Below, piece after piece: positions 27,013 to 36,692 of a stretch of DNA of 64,000 nucleotides (position 1 is its first letter; the number at the start of each line of letters is the position of its first letter). Source of the DNA: Streptococcus sp. F0442. Its GTDB lineage: Bacteria; Bacillota; Bacilli; Lactobacillales; Streptococcaceae. Made by a program: the position numbers and the translations under genes. Location: positions 864,418 to 928,417 of the forward strand of contig NZ_KB373314.1 in the NCBI RefSeq assembly GCF_000314795.2, in the 5' to 3' direction. The notes beneath the pieces are model-generated. The model made no database searches. It saw only the letters and a program-made list of their open reading frames with translations, and was not told the origin of the DNA.

Positions 27013-28686
27013 ATGGTTTTATCGGATATTGAAATCGCCAATTCTGTCCAAATGAAACCCATCACCGAAATCGCTGCCGAATTAGGATTAACTGAAGAGG
27101 ATATTTCTCTCTACGGAAAATATAAGGCAAAAATTGATGGCAACCAATTGGAACAATTGAAAGATAAGGAAGATGGAAAACTGATTCTTGTGACAGCCAT
27201 CTCTCCGACACCTGCTGGAGAAGGAAAGACAACAACCTCTGTTGGGTTAGTGGACGCCCTCTCTGCTATCGGTGAGAAAGCCGTCATTGCCCTCCGCGAA
27301 CCATCTCTTGGCCCTGTCTTTGGGATCAAGGGTGGTGCTGCTGGTGGTGGTTACGCTCAAGTTGTTCCAATGGAAGACATCAACCTTCACTTTACAGGGG
27401 ACTTCCATGCCATTGGGATTGCCAACAACCTGCTCGCAGCCTTAATTGACAATCATATTCACCACGGCAATGAGTTAGGCATTGATTCTCGTCGCATCAC
27501 TTGGAAACGAGTAGTCGACATGAACGACCGTCAACTCCGCCATATTGTCGATGGCCTTCAAGGAAAAACAAACGGAGTTCCTCGTGAAGATGGTTTCGAC
27601 ATCACAGTGGCTTCTGAAATCATGGCTATTCTCTGTCTCTCAGAAAACATCCTTGACCTCAAAGAACGCCTCGATCGCATCATTATCGGTTACAACTACC
27701 AAGGCCAACCCGTGACGGCTAAAGACCTCAAAGCTGGTGGTGCTATGGCAGCTGTCCTTAAAGATGCCATTCATCCAAACTTAGTGCAAACCTTGGAGCA
27801 TACTCCTGCTATCATCCACGGTGGTCCATTTGCCAATATCGCTCATGGCTGTAACAGTGTGCTGGCTACTAAACTAGCTCTCAAATATGCAGACTATGTT
27901 GTGACAGAAGCTGGTTTTGGAGCAGACTTAGGTGCTGAAAAATTCATTGACATCAAGTGCCGCATTGCCGGACTCAAACCTTCTGCCGTAGTCCTCGTCG
28001 CAACCATCCGTGCTCTCAAGATGCATGGTGGAGTTGCCAAAGCGGACTTGGCTACTGAAAATGTCCAAGCTGTTATCGATGGTCTGCCAAACCTCGACAA
28101 ACACTTGGCCAACATCCAAGAAGTCTACGGGCTACCTGTAGTGGTTGCCATTAACAAATTCCCACTGGATACAGAAGCGGAACTTGAAGCCGTATACGAA
28201 TCATGTAAGAAACGCGATGTAGATGTTGTTATTTCAGATGTCTGGGCAAATGGTGGAGCTGGTGGACGCGACCTAGCTGAAAAAGTCATTCAACTAGCTC
28301 AAGAAGAAAACCACTTCTCTTATGTCTATGACGAAGAAGACAGCATTGAAACAAAATTGACCAAGATTGTCACAAAAGTTTATGGTGGTAAAGGCATTAG
28401 CTTAACACCGGCGGCCAAACGCGAACTAAAAGAATTGGAAGCACTTGGTTTCTCAAACTACCCAATCTGTATGGCCAAAACGCAATACTCCTTCTCCGAT
28501 GATGCCAAGAAGATTGGAGCACCGACAGATTTCACTGTCAAAATCAGTAACCTTAAGGTAGCAGCCGGAGCTGGCTTTATCGTAGCTCTCACCGGAACGA
28601 TCATGACCATGCCTGGCCTACCAAAAGTTCCAGCCAGTGAAAAGATTGATATCGATGCCCAAGGCAATATCACTGGTCTCTTTTAA
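27013..28686 (+). CDS. fhs: Formate-tetrahydrofolate ligase (hut-associated copy)
   Basis: This 557-residue enzyme has the ATP loop [17 protein letters not shown] near residue 65 and the family stretches [31 protein letters not shown] and [20 protein letters not shown]. It interconverts formate, THF and ATP with 10-formyl-THF. Inside a hut operon it most likely runs in reverse: carbon from histidine passes to methenyl- and then formyl-THF, and Fhs returns THF plus formate with ATP gain. That direction is inference. It needs methenyl-THF cyclohydrolase (FolD), which is not in this window. A second housekeeping fhs elsewhere in the genome is likely. Confidence 0.93.
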   Translation: MVLSDIEIANSVQMKPITEIAAELGLTEEDISLYGKYKAKIDGNQLEQLKDKEDGKLILVTAISPTPAGEGKTTTSVGLVDALSAIGEKAVIALREPSLGPVFGIKGGAAGGGYAQVVPMEDINLHFTGDFHAIGIANNLLAALIDNHIHHGNELGIDSRRITWKRVVDMNDRQLRHIVDGLQGKTNGVPREDGFDITVASEIMAILCLSENILDLKERLDRIIIGYNYQGQPVTAKDLKAGGAMAAVLKDAIHPNLVQTLEHTPAIIHGGPFANIAHGCNSVLATKLALKYADYVVTEAGFGADLGAEKFIDIKCRIAGLKPSAVVLVATIRALKMHGGVAKADLATENVQAVIDGLPNLDKHLANIQEVYGLPVVVAINKFPLDTEAELEAVYESCKKRDVDVVISDVWANGGAGGRDLAEKVIQLAQEENHFSYVYDEEDSIETKLTKIVTKVYGGKGISLTPAAKRELKELEALGFSNYPICMAKTQYSFSDDAKKIGAPTDFTVKISNLKVAAGAGFIVALTGTIMTMPGLPKVPASEKIDIDAQGNITGLF

Positions 28687-28701
28687 GAAAGAGGACGTCC
28701 A

Positions 28702-29280
28702 ATGGTGACTATCCTTCATCTTACCCCTTCAGATTATCAGATATCTACTTGGTCCGGTGGCCAAACCACCCAACTCTTCCTCTCTCCAAAAGAGGGAAGT
28801 TATCAGGATCGAACCTTTGATTTCCGACTCTCTACTGCAACGGTAGAGGTTGAAACAAGTGATTTTAGCGATCTCACTGGCTTCCACCGAATCTTAATGC
28901 CCTTGAATGACTCCATTCGACTCACCCATCAACACAAAGAAGTGGTCTTGAATCCATTTCAAAGCTACTTCTTTGACGGGGGAGATCCTGTATCTAGCCA
29001 AGGGACCTGCCAAGATTTTAATCTGATCTACAAACCTTCCTATCAGGGGCATATGAGTGCTATATCCCCATATGAAAGTGCCACGAGTCAGAGTCGCTAT
29101 CAATTTATATACGCTCTCTGTCCTCTCACACTCCAATGGGAAACAGGACAATCTCAAACCCTCCAAACTCACGAGCTCCTGGTTATCGAACAAGCATCTC
29201 CTCTTCAAGAGATGACAATCACGTTTTCACCCCTTCAGTCTGGGGAGCAACCGATTGCTATCTGGACTGTACTTAAATAA
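28702..29280 (+). CDS. hutD: HutD-family protein
   Basis: This 192-residue protein has HutD (bicupin-like) features: the opening LTPSDYQISTWSGGQTTQLFLSP, then DFRLSTATVEVETSDFSDLTGFHRILMPLNDSIRL and CQDFNLIYKP. HutD is found with hut genes in many bacteria. Work in Pseudomonas suggests it limits hut activity, perhaps by binding formiminoglutamate, but no catalytic role is established. It lies 15 bases after fhs and 21 before the permease, so it is cotranscribed. The gene is diverged but intact. Confidence 0.82.
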   Translation: MVTILHLTPSDYQISTWSGGQTTQLFLSPKEGSYQDRTFDFRLSTATVEVETSDFSDLTGFHRILMPLNDSIRLTHQHKEVVLNPFQSYFFDGGDPVSSQGTCQDFNLIYKPSYQGHMSAISPYESATSQSRYQFIYALCPLTLQWETGQSQTLQTHELLVIEQASPLQEMTITFSPLQSGEQPIAIWTVLK

Positions 29281-29301
29281 TGTTCAAAAAGGAGAGACAT
29301 T

Positions 29302-30630
29302 ATGAACGGAGCACATAAACAGTCGATTGAGGAACAGGAAAAAGCCAAATTCAGCTTTAGCGGTGCCACTCTATACGGTATCAATGCCGTGATCGGGTCT
29401 GGTATCTTCCTCTTGCCACAAAAAATTTATGCCGGTTTAGGACCAGCTTCCCTAGCTGTTATGTTTGGAGTAGCTATTCTTGTCATGCTACTATCAGCCT
29501 GTCTGGCTGAAACGGCTGGCTACTTCGATAAAAACGGTGGAGCCATGCAATACTCCAAAGCAGCTTTCGGAGACTTTGTCGGCTTTAACGTCGGGATCCT
29601 CGGATGGGCCGTTACCGTTATCGCTTGGGCTGCTATGCTAGCTGGTTTTGCTAAGATCTTCATCATTACCTTCCCAGCATTCGAAGGCTACAACCTACAG
29701 ATTAGTATCGTTATGTTGGTTCTCTTGAGTCTTATGAACATCGCCGGTCTGAAAACATCGAAAATGTTCACACTGACAGCTACTGTTGCAAAATTAATCC
29801 CAATTGTCCTCTTCTCACTCTTCGCCATCTTCTTTATTCCTGGTGGAGTAAGCAAGGGCAACTTCACACCTTTCCTTCAATTGGAAAGCGGATCAACTCT
29901 CTTTAGTGCTATTTCTAGTACCGCTGTTTACATCTTCTATGGATTTATCGGATTCGAAACCATGTCCATCGTTGCAGGGGAAATGCGTAACCCTGAAAAG
30001 AACGTTCCTCGTGCTATCTTGGGATCCATCAGTATCGTCTCAGTTCTCTACATGTTGATCATCGCTGGAACAATCGCTATGCTTGGTGGAGGCATTATGG
30101 GAACCGAGGCACCAGTACAAGACGCATTTGTTAAAATGATTGGCCCTATCGGTGCCCCTCTTGTCTCCTATGGTGCTCTCATTTCAATCGCCGGTCTCAA
30201 CATCGGTGAATCCATTATGGTTCCTCGTTTCGGTGCTGCCCTAGCAGACGAAAAACTCTTGCCAGCAGAACTTGGAAAAACAAACTCCAAGAATGCTCCT
30301 GTCATTGCCATTATCATTTCCGGTTTCTTTGCATTCTTACTCTTGTTATCTGGATCTTTCGAATCCTTAGCAACTTTCAGTGTTGTTTTCCGTTTCTTCC
30401 AATATATTCCGACTGCTTTGGCAGCGCTCAAACTCAGAAAAATGTACCCAGAGAAAAAGGTTACCTTCCGAGTGCCATTCGGTCCAGTTATCCCAATTTT
30501 GGCTGTTGTCATCAGTATCTTGATGATTGCAGGGGATAATCTAATGAACTTTGTATGGGGAGCTATCGGTCTAGTAATCGCTAGTGGACTTTACTTTGTT
30601 TTCCACGGTGACAAACTAGCTAAAAAATAA
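29302..30630 (+). CDS. APC-family amino acid permease (probable histidine transporter)
   Basis: This 442-residue membrane protein has about twelve hydrophobic helices and the APC superfamily start FSGATLYGINAVIGSGIFLLP, with the helix-1 break GSGIF that binds the amino group. FYGFIGFETMSIVAGEMRNPEKNVPRAI is the characteristic helix-6/7 region. The family exchanges or proton-couples amino acids. Being inside the hut operon, histidine or urocanate is the probable substrate, by inference. AAGGAG lies nine bases before the ATG. A 232-base gap with strong hairpins follows before hutH. Confidence 0.85.
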   Translation: MNGAHKQSIEEQEKAKFSFSGATLYGINAVIGSGIFLLPQKIYAGLGPASLAVMFGVAILVMLLSACLAETAGYFDKNGGAMQYSKAAFGDFVGFNVGILGWAVTVIAWAAMLAGFAKIFIITFPAFEGYNLQISIVMLVLLSLMNIAGLKTSKMFTLTATVAKLIPIVLFSLFAIFFIPGGVSKGNFTPFLQLESGSTLFSAISSTAVYIFYGFIGFETMSIVAGEMRNPEKNVPRAILGSISIVSVLYMLIIAGTIAMLGGGIMGTEAPVQDAFVKMIGPIGAPLVSYGALISIAGLNIGESIMVPRFGAALADEKLLPAELGKTNSKNAPVIAIIISGFFAFLLLLSGSFESLATFSVVFRFFQYIPTALAALKLRKMYPEKKVTFRVPFGPVIPILAVVISILMIAGDNLMNFVWGAIGLVIASGLYFVFHGDKLAKK

Positions 30631-30660
30631 AACAGTCCTCACCAATTCTATTTACACATT

Positions 30661-30829
30661 AGATGGGAACTCTGGCGGGAGTAGGCTTAGGTTCTACTCC
30701 CCAGCCCATCTATGCTTTCACGAATATCAAACATGAGCTCTTTTCTCTAAGCCTCCTTTAGATCCCTATAAGCTGGATAGACAATGGGCCCATGTTTGGT
30801 ATTCAAATTGAAGTACACAAACCTACTTC
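30661..30829 (+). other. Three consecutive RNA hairpins between the permease gene and hutH
   Basis: Hairpin 1 (about 30662-30711) pairs GATGGG with CCCATC and GGAGTAG with CTACTCC, with CTGG/CCAG between them. Hairpin 2 pairs GAATATCAAACATG (30722-30735) with CATGTTTGGTATTC (30791-30804), 14 pairs including one G-U. Hairpin 3 pairs GAAGTA (30810-30815) with TACTTC (30824-30829), and hutH's ribosome binding site follows. None has a T-tract, so simple termination is unlikely. Processing, stability or leader control are possible. Confidence 0.6.
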
Positions 30830-30862
30830 TACAGAACAACTACTCATAATCGGAGGTTTTAT

Positions 30863-32404
30863 ATGACTCAATTGATTCATTTAGATGGTAATAGCTTAAC
30901 ACTCGAAGAAGTCATCGCCGTCGCTCGCCACGGTGCCCAATGTGAGCTTGACGAACAAGCAAAAGAAGCTGTCGTTGCATCTCGTAAGATCGTCGACGAC
31001 ATCGTACGTGAAAAACGAGTGGTCTATGGTGTTACCACTGGCTTTGGTTCCCTCTGTAATGTCAGCATCTCTCCAGAAGATACTGTTCAACTTCAAGAAA
31101 ACTTGATCCGAACTCATTCATCTGGTTTCGGTGATCCACTTCCAGAAGACGCCGTTCGTGCCATCATGCTGATCCGGATCAACTCGCTCTTGAAGGGCTA
31201 TTCTGGTATTCGTCTGTCAACTGTTGAAAAACTGTTGGAATTGCTCAACAAAGGGGTGACTCCTTATATTCCAGAAAAAGGATCTCTCGGTGCTTCTGGT
31301 GACCTAGCTCCTCTTTCTCACATGGTTTTACCAATGTTGGGACTTGGACAGGCCTACTACAAAGGGCAACTCTTAAGCGGTCAAGAAGCTCTCGACCAAG
31401 CTGGTATTGAAAAGATCCAATTGGCTGCCAAAGAAGGGCTTGCCTTAATCAATGGTACAACCGTTCTAACAGGTATCGGAGCTCTTGCAACCTACGACGG
31501 TATTCAATTGCTTAAACTGTCTGATATTGCCGGTGCTCTTTCAATGGAAGTCCACAATGGTATTACAAGTCCATTTGAAGAAGACCTTCATACCATCCGT
31601 CCTCAAAGTGGACAATTGGCAACCGCTCGCAATATCCGCAACCTCCTTGAAGGAAGCAAGAACACAACGGTAGCAACCCAACAACGGGTACAAGACCCTT
31701 ACACACTCCGTTGTATCCCTCAAATCCATGGAGCTAGCAAGGATTCTATTGCTTATGTAAAAGAAAAAGTTGAAATCGAAATCAACTCTGTGACAGATAA
31801 CCCAATTATTACTAAAGAAGGCCACGTCATCTCCGGCGGGAACTTCCACGGTGAACCAATGGCACAACCATTTGACTTCCTAGGGATCGCTCTTTCTGAA
31901 ATCGGAAACGTATCTGAACGTCGGGTGGAACGCTTGGTCAACAGCCAGCTTAGTAAATTACCATCCTTCTTGGTTAAACACCCTGGACTCAACTCAGGCT
32001 TCATGATTACGCAGTATGCGTGTGCATCCCTTGCATCTGAAAACAAAATCTTGTCTCACCCAGCTAGCGTCGATTCTATCCCTTCTTGTGAAAACCAAGA
32101 AGACTTCGTCAGCATGGGAACAACAGCAGCTCGTAAAGCGGCTGAAATTCTTAAGAATTCACGTCGCATCGTTGCTACTGAAATCATGGCAGCCTGCCAA
32201 GCCTTGGATCTCAAACCAGAAAATCATGAACTTGGTAAAGGTACAAAACCTGCCTATGACCTGATCCGCAACAAGGTTTCCTTCATTGAATTTGACAAAG
32301 ACATCGAAATCTTTGAAGAACTCAATAAGGCATCTGCTGTTGTCGAAAGTGAAGAATTCTTAGCAACTATCGAAAAAGCAGTTGACTTAAGCATTCAATA
32401 CTGA
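30863..32404 (+). CDS. hutH: Histidine ammonia-lyase
   Basis: This 513-residue enzyme contains the self-cyclising triad Ala-Ser-Gly (residues 144-146, in GSLGASGDLAPLSHM) that forms the MIO prosthetic group. It also has YGVTTGFG and DNPIITKEGHVISGGNFHGEPMA. It removes ammonia from L-histidine to give urocanate, the first committed step. Length and motifs are those of the family. CGGAGG precedes the ATG by eight bases. Although first in the pathway, it lies seventh in the rightward gene series, after a structured 232-base leader, so it may have extra control or its own transcript. Confidence 0.96.
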   Translation: MTQLIHLDGNSLTLEEVIAVARHGAQCELDEQAKEAVVASRKIVDDIVREKRVVYGVTTGFGSLCNVSISPEDTVQLQENLIRTHSSGFGDPLPEDAVRAIMLIRINSLLKGYSGIRLSTVEKLLELLNKGVTPYIPEKGSLGASGDLAPLSHMVLPMLGLGQAYYKGQLLSGQEALDQAGIEKIQLAAKEGLALINGTTVLTGIGALATYDGIQLLKLSDIAGALSMEVHNGITSPFEEDLHTIRPQSGQLATARNIRNLLEGSKNTTVATQQRVQDPYTLRCIPQIHGASKDSIAYVKEKVEIEINSVTDNPIITKEGHVISGGNFHGEPMAQPFDFLGIALSEIGNVSERRVERLVNSQLSKLPSFLVKHPGLNSGFMITQYACASLASENKILSHPASVDSIPSCENQEDFVSMGTTAARKAAEILKNSRRIVATEIMAACQALDLKPENHELGKGTKPAYDLIRNKVSFIEFDKDIEIFEELNKASAVVESEEFLATIEKAVDLSIQY

Positions 32405-32426
32405 TACAGTAAAGATATAGAAAAAA

Positions 32427-32454
32427 CAGAGGCTGGCGATTTTCTCAGCCTCTG
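32427..32454 (+). other. Hairpin between hutH and hutG
   Basis: CAGAGGCTG (32427-32435) and CAGCCTCTG (32446-32454) form a perfect nine-base stem. No T-tract follows, so it may be a processing or stability element, or a weak terminator that lowers hutG expression. Confidence 0.6.
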
Positions 32455-32488
32455 AATGCTTTCAAAAAATATAAGGGAGGCAACGACC

Positions 32489-33481
32489 TTGCTTACAAAC
32501 TACTATCCAATGACCTATAGCTATTACCAAGGTAGTATCGAGGATAATCCCTACACTGCCAAATGGGGCATGGTCACAAAATTTCTAGACCTAAATGATG
32601 AGTCCCTCACTCCATTTGAGGGTACGACCTTTGGGATTATCGGCTTTAAAAGTGATAAAGGCGTCTATATCAACAATGGACGTGTAGGAGCTGTCGAGGG
32701 CCCAACAGCTATTCGTTCTCAAATTGCCAAGCTTCCATGGCACTGGGGGACTAATGTTACAGTTTATGATGTTGGGAATATTGACGGTCCCAATCATTCG
32801 CTAGGAGAACTCCAAGAAAGTCTTTCACTAGCTATCCAGCGCATGTACCAATTAGGCATCCAGCCCATTGTTCTAGGAGGCGGTCACGGAACTGCTTATG
32901 GACACTACCTAGGGATCCAATCGAGCCTAAAAAAGGATGAACAACTAGCTGTGATCAATCTGGACGCCCATTTTGACTTGCGCCCATATGACCAAACTGG
33001 TCCCAACTCCGGAACAGGTTTTCGTCAAATGGCCGATCACGCAAAAGATAAAGGGCATGACTTCCCTTACCTCATCCTTGGAATCCAAGAGCACAATAAC
33101 AATCTCTTTCTCTTTAATTACGTCGCTAAAACACCAAGCATTGATTTCTTAACGGGTCAAGATCTCTTCCAAATGAGCCACCCAGCCATTCTAGAACATA
33201 TCGATCGATTCTTAGAACATCAAACAGCCGTCTACCTCTCCATCGATATGGACTGCTTTGCGGTCGGTTCTGCTCCTGGTGTCAGTGCTATTCAATCATT
33301 GGGTGTCGATCCTAAACTGGCCCTTATGCTGATCCAACATATTGCAGCCAGTGGGAAACTGATTGGCTTTGATATCGTGGAAGTTTCGCCTCCACATGAT
33401 ATTGATAACCACACTTCAAACCTTGCTGCGACCTTCATCTTTTACCTGACCCAAATCTTAGCGCAACAAACATTGAACTAG
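32489..33481 (+). CDS. hutG: Formimidoylglutamase
   Basis: This 330-residue ureohydrolase (arginase fold) shows the dinuclear manganese motifs [25 protein letters not shown] and [18 protein letters not shown]. It hydrolyses formiminoglutamate to glutamate and formamide. I chose TTG 32489: AGGGAGG ends eight bases upstream, and the ATG at 32456 lies right after the upstream hairpin without a ribosome binding site. Together with ftcD/fchA it gives the cell two exits from formiminoglutamate, one folate-dependent and one not. It is the last gene of the cluster and is followed by a terminator. Confidence 0.92.
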   Translation: MLTNYYPMTYSYYQGSIEDNPYTAKWGMVTKFLDLNDESLTPFEGTTFGIIGFKSDKGVYINNGRVGAVEGPTAIRSQIAKLPWHWGTNVTVYDVGNIDGPNHSLGELQESLSLAIQRMYQLGIQPIVLGGGHGTAYGHYLGIQSSLKKDEQLAVINLDAHFDLRPYDQTGPNSGTGFRQMADHAKDKGHDFPYLILGIQEHNNNLFLFNYVAKTPSIDFLTGQDLFQMSHPAILEHIDRFLEHQTAVYLSIDMDCFAVGSAPGVSAIQSLGVDPKLALMLIQHIAASGKLIGFDIVEVSPPHDIDNHTSNLAATFIFYLTQILAQQTLN

Positions 33482-33500
33482 AAACATTTCTACACACATA

Positions 33501-33547
33501 AAAGGCATAGAATAACCTATCTTTACGGTCTTTCTATGCCTTTTTCT
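33501..33547 (+). terminator. Terminator of the hut operon
   Basis: AAAGGCATAGAA (33501-33512) pairs with TTCTATGCCTTT (33532-33543) and is followed by T-rich sequence. Confidence 0.85.
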
Positions 33548-33624
33548 TTCTTCCTGACCTGCCGCTACAAAAATCCCTAAGTAAGAGAAGGGCATTCCTG
33601 TCTCAGTATTTTTGAGAAAATACC

Positions 33625-36561
33625 CTAGATCTCTCTTAATTTCTTAAGAAATTGCTGGTCCCTGTATGGATTCAAGTGTTGCTCTGCTAGCTTCTTGTAG
33701 TAGTTCTTATCTTCTTTTAAGAAGGTGCTCAGGACAGGATCCAGTTGTCTTCCTTTTTCCTTCTGATCTGTCAAGAGAGCTAGGAGATAATGGACCATTC
33801 CCTTATCCCTTGAATTGGCAGATTGGTTCATGTTCAGTTCTTTTCGAGCTAGGTAATCCGCCACTTTCCCGTCTTCTCCCTGATGACAGGCGATTAAGGA
33901 TTGATAAAATTCTAGCAAGTCTTCCTTCCAAGGGAAGCGAACACTGGACAAAATTTTCTGTGCTCGGTCAAAATAGAGGCGAGCTTGGACGAGATCTCCC
34001 TTCCAGTAATAGGCGATTCCCAGATCAATATCAAATACGACACGGACAGAATCAACTGCTTGATCTCCCACCAAACGCAAGACCTCTTCTAAGTGGGTGA
34101 CGGCTACTTGGAAATGACCTCTAATTTGCTCTATTTCAGCCAAGTAAGCCAAAGAAGCCGCAATTTGAATAGCATATTTAGCCTGCATGCTATTGGTTAA
34201 ACTAAAGCAATCAATGGAGCGATAAAGATGACGTGTAGCCTGTTCTTCATCACCGACCATCAGATGGTACAAGCCTTTCAAGCGCAACTGAATCGCAATG
34301 GCTTCATGGTTATTGGCTTGGATAGCATCTTCTAAAGCCAGATCCGTATAATAGGCCATTTCAGAAATATTTTCTGTTTGAATGCAATAATAAATGATTT
34401 GGCGATAGCCTTCCAAGAGAAAGTCCAGTCGTTTGAGCTCCCTTGCATAGGAGATGACCTTTTGAATATCATGGATGCCCTTTTGGTACTCACCGATTCG
34501 AATAAAATAGCGTCCTTCCAGATACAAATAGCGTAGTTGTAAATATTTGTATTCTCTATCTCTTTGGTGTCTAGAGAAAAGCTCCTCTAGTTCATGATGT
34601 AGGCGGGTCAACTCCGCCAAAATATCTAAATGGCTATTTTTACCGTCCGATACAAGCCCCTCATCTCCCTTGGAGTAAATTGGAAACAGTTCATGCTCCA
34701 GCTGGAGGATTTCTTCCAAGTAGGTCAACTCAAAAGACAAGGAACGCAAGTGATTTTGGGACTGCTTGTATTGGTAAGCAATTTCCTTATAGAAGAGAAG
34801 ATCCGTCGAATCTTCTAGAGTTTCTTCTAGTTTTTGAGCAATTTGTTGGTGAAAAAGACGCCGTCTGGCAGGTGAGAGGAGCTGGTAAAAGTACATGGCT
34901 ACTAATTGCTTGCGAAAATGAACCAAAAGATCCTCACCATCTTCTACTATTGAGATAATGGCTCTTTCAGATAAAGGCTCTAATAGTTCTGTCAAGGCAG
35001 AAAGATCGGTAGCCGTCAAATCAGCCAAGATAGATATAGAAATGGGCTTATGAAAACAAGACAAGTAGTGAAGAAGCGCTTCTTCCTCACTGCTCATATC
35101 ACCCAATTCTTGAAATAGATAGGCCTGAATGATATCAGGCAAGGGCTCTAAACTTTCCTTCTCTTTCCATTCTTCTATATAGCTAGACAACAAGAAGGGA
35201 CTGCCTTCGCTCCACTCCATCATCTGCTCGATAAGAGCTGGTTCTATCTGCCCCAATTGATCTTGCAAGAGTGACCGACTTTCCTCCGGATTAAAATTGG
35301 TCAATTCTAGCTGGGACAACCGTCTCTCAACTTTCAAGCCTCCTAAGAACTTGACCAAGAAATCTGACAATGGCCCCTCAGCTGTAAAAATTACTTGCCA
35401 TTTTTCTTGTCCTCTACTTTCCTCTAATTGCTTCACTTTTTCCAATGAAACCGCATCGATCCACTGGGCATTTTCAAAAAGAAGCAGGAGAGGTTTTTCT
35501 TGGCTGAGCCTTTGAAGTTGCTCCCGTACAGATACGAGATCACTCTCCCCTCCTAATAAAGAGCTTGCTGGATCTCCGCTTAATTTCTCTAGAGCTTGTA
35601 TGAGACCACTCCAGCTACTTCCTGCTTCCTGAGAACTCCCCGCTCTGCCTTCGACCTTGACAAAACCAAAATTCCGATTGGTCATCAAGACCAACTGACG
35701 CAATAAACGTTTTTTGCCTGTTCCAGATTGCCCCATCACAAGGAAGGGCCCCACAGCTTTTCCTGTCTCTACCAGTGAGAGGTATTCTTCTAGTTGGGAC
35801 AGTTCTTGCTTGCGACCAAAAAAGGGAAGTTCTCGAATATTCACCCGATTGCTCTGTTTATGGGTACGTTTGGCTTCCAAAACAGAATGATAGAGTTCTT
35901 CTACAGCTCGACTAGGGCGAACACTGAGTTCACGATCCAATAAATCGACCAACTTGTAATAGGTCTCAAAAAATTTTCCTAGCTGATGGTGAATCCTATA
36001 ATACTCCATCAAGAGCTGATAGTTTTTTTCTTCAAATTCATCCAGCTCTACTAAATGGTGGAGTAAGGACTCTATACCAGGGTCTCCCAACCCCTCTTTG
36101 TCAATCTTTTGATAACAGCTTTCGATATAGAGTTGCTTATACGTGCTCTTTTTTCGAGAAGCCCATTGATCAAAATCTTCATCATCCTTTACATAGAAAC
36201 CTTCTAGAAACTCTCCCTGGTAAAGCTCTAAATTTCCTATTGGATCCCTTTCAAAGAGCTGAACATCCAAAGAAAGTCTCAAATCAGGATTAAGAGCCAA
36301 ACTGCTCCTAGTCGGAGAGACGATAACATCTCCTTCAAAGATTTTATTGGCTTGATAAACTGTATTCCGTAAATTTTTTCGAGCTACTTGGTTTTCTTTA
36401 TCTCCCCAAAGAATACCGGCTATTTCATCACGATTGACCTCCCCCATTACAGCTAAGTAATAGAATAAAGCCTCCATCTTCGAGAAGGAAAAACGAATAT
36501 CTTTCTGATTAAAAATAACCTTAGGGGGTCCAAATAACTTCAACGTGAGTTCTCTCTTCAT
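33625..36561 (-). CDS. Large BTAD / NTPase / TPR transcriptional regulator (hut-adjacent)
   Basis: This 978-residue protein has a winged-helix OmpR-like domain at residues 1-100 (KLFGPPKVIFNQKDIRFSFSKMEALFYYLA). A BTAD-like helical domain follows to about 235, then a P-loop NTPase with Walker A GQSGTGKK (277-284) and a degenerate Walker B LLLLFEN (about 358-364). The C-terminal half is rich in TPR-like helices. The architecture is that of SARP/STAND regulators, common in actinomycetes but less usual in streptococci. I chose the ATG at 36559-36561, with GGAGG eight bases upstream. It is convergent with hutG and may control hut genes, which is inference from position; metF/metE lie on its other side. 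Confidence 0.8.
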   Translation of the reverse strand: MKRELTLKLFGPPKVIFNQKDIRFSFSKMEALFYYLAVMGEVNRDEIAGILWGDKENQVARKNLRNTVYQANKIFEGDVIVSPTRSSLALNPDLRLSLDVQLFERDPIGNLELYQGEFLEGFYVKDDEDFDQWASRKKSTYKQLYIESCYQKIDKEGLGDPGIESLLHHLVELDEFEEKNYQLLMEYYRIHHQLGKFFETYYKLVDLLDRELSVRPSRAVEELYHSVLEAKRTHKQSNRVNIRELPFFGRKQELSQLEEYLSLVETGKAVGPFLVMGQSGTGKKRLLRQLVLMTNRNFGFVKVEGRAGSSQEAGSSWSGLIQALEKLSGDPASSLLGGESDLVSVREQLQRLSQEKPLLLLFENAQWIDAVSLEKVKQLEESRGQEKWQVIFTAEGPLSDFLVKFLGGLKVERRLSQLELTNFNPEESRSLLQDQLGQIEPALIEQMMEWSEGSPFLLSSYIEEWKEKESLEPLPDIIQAYLFQELGDMSSEEEALLHYLSCFHKPISISILADLTATDLSALTELLEPLSERAIISIVEDGEDLLVHFRKQLVAMYFYQLLSPARRRLFHQQIAQKLEETLEDSTDLLFYKEIAYQYKQSQNHLRSLSFELTYLEEILQLEHELFPIYSKGDEGLVSDGKNSHLDILAELTRLHHELEELFSRHQRDREYKYLQLRYLYLEGRYFIRIGEYQKGIHDIQKVISYARELKRLDFLLEGYRQIIYYCIQTENISEMAYYTDLALEDAIQANNHEAIAIQLRLKGLYHLMVGDEEQATRHLYRSIDCFSLTNSMQAKYAIQIAASLAYLAEIEQIRGHFQVAVTHLEEVLRLVGDQAVDSVRVVFDIDLGIAYYWKGDLVQARLYFDRAQKILSSVRFPWKEDLLEFYQSLIACHQGEDGKVADYLARKELNMNQSANSRDKGMVHYLLALLTDQKEKGRQLDPVLSTFLKEDKNYYKKLAEQHLNPYRDQQFLKKLREI

Positions 36562-36634
36562 TGCAAGCGCCTCCAAAATCTTCATATTAATACTATAAAA
36601 AAAAAGTTGCCTTTTAGCAAGCGATTGGCCCAAG

Positions 36635-36668
36635 AAAAAAGAGACTGAGAAAAATTTTTCTCAATCTC
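36635..36668 (-). terminator. metF terminator
   Basis: On the minus strand GAGATTGAGAAAA pairs with TTTTCTCAGTCTC, followed by a T-run. It separates metF from the regulator gene. Confidence 0.8.
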
Positions 36669-36692
36669 TACAATTCCTACTTAGACTGTTGA

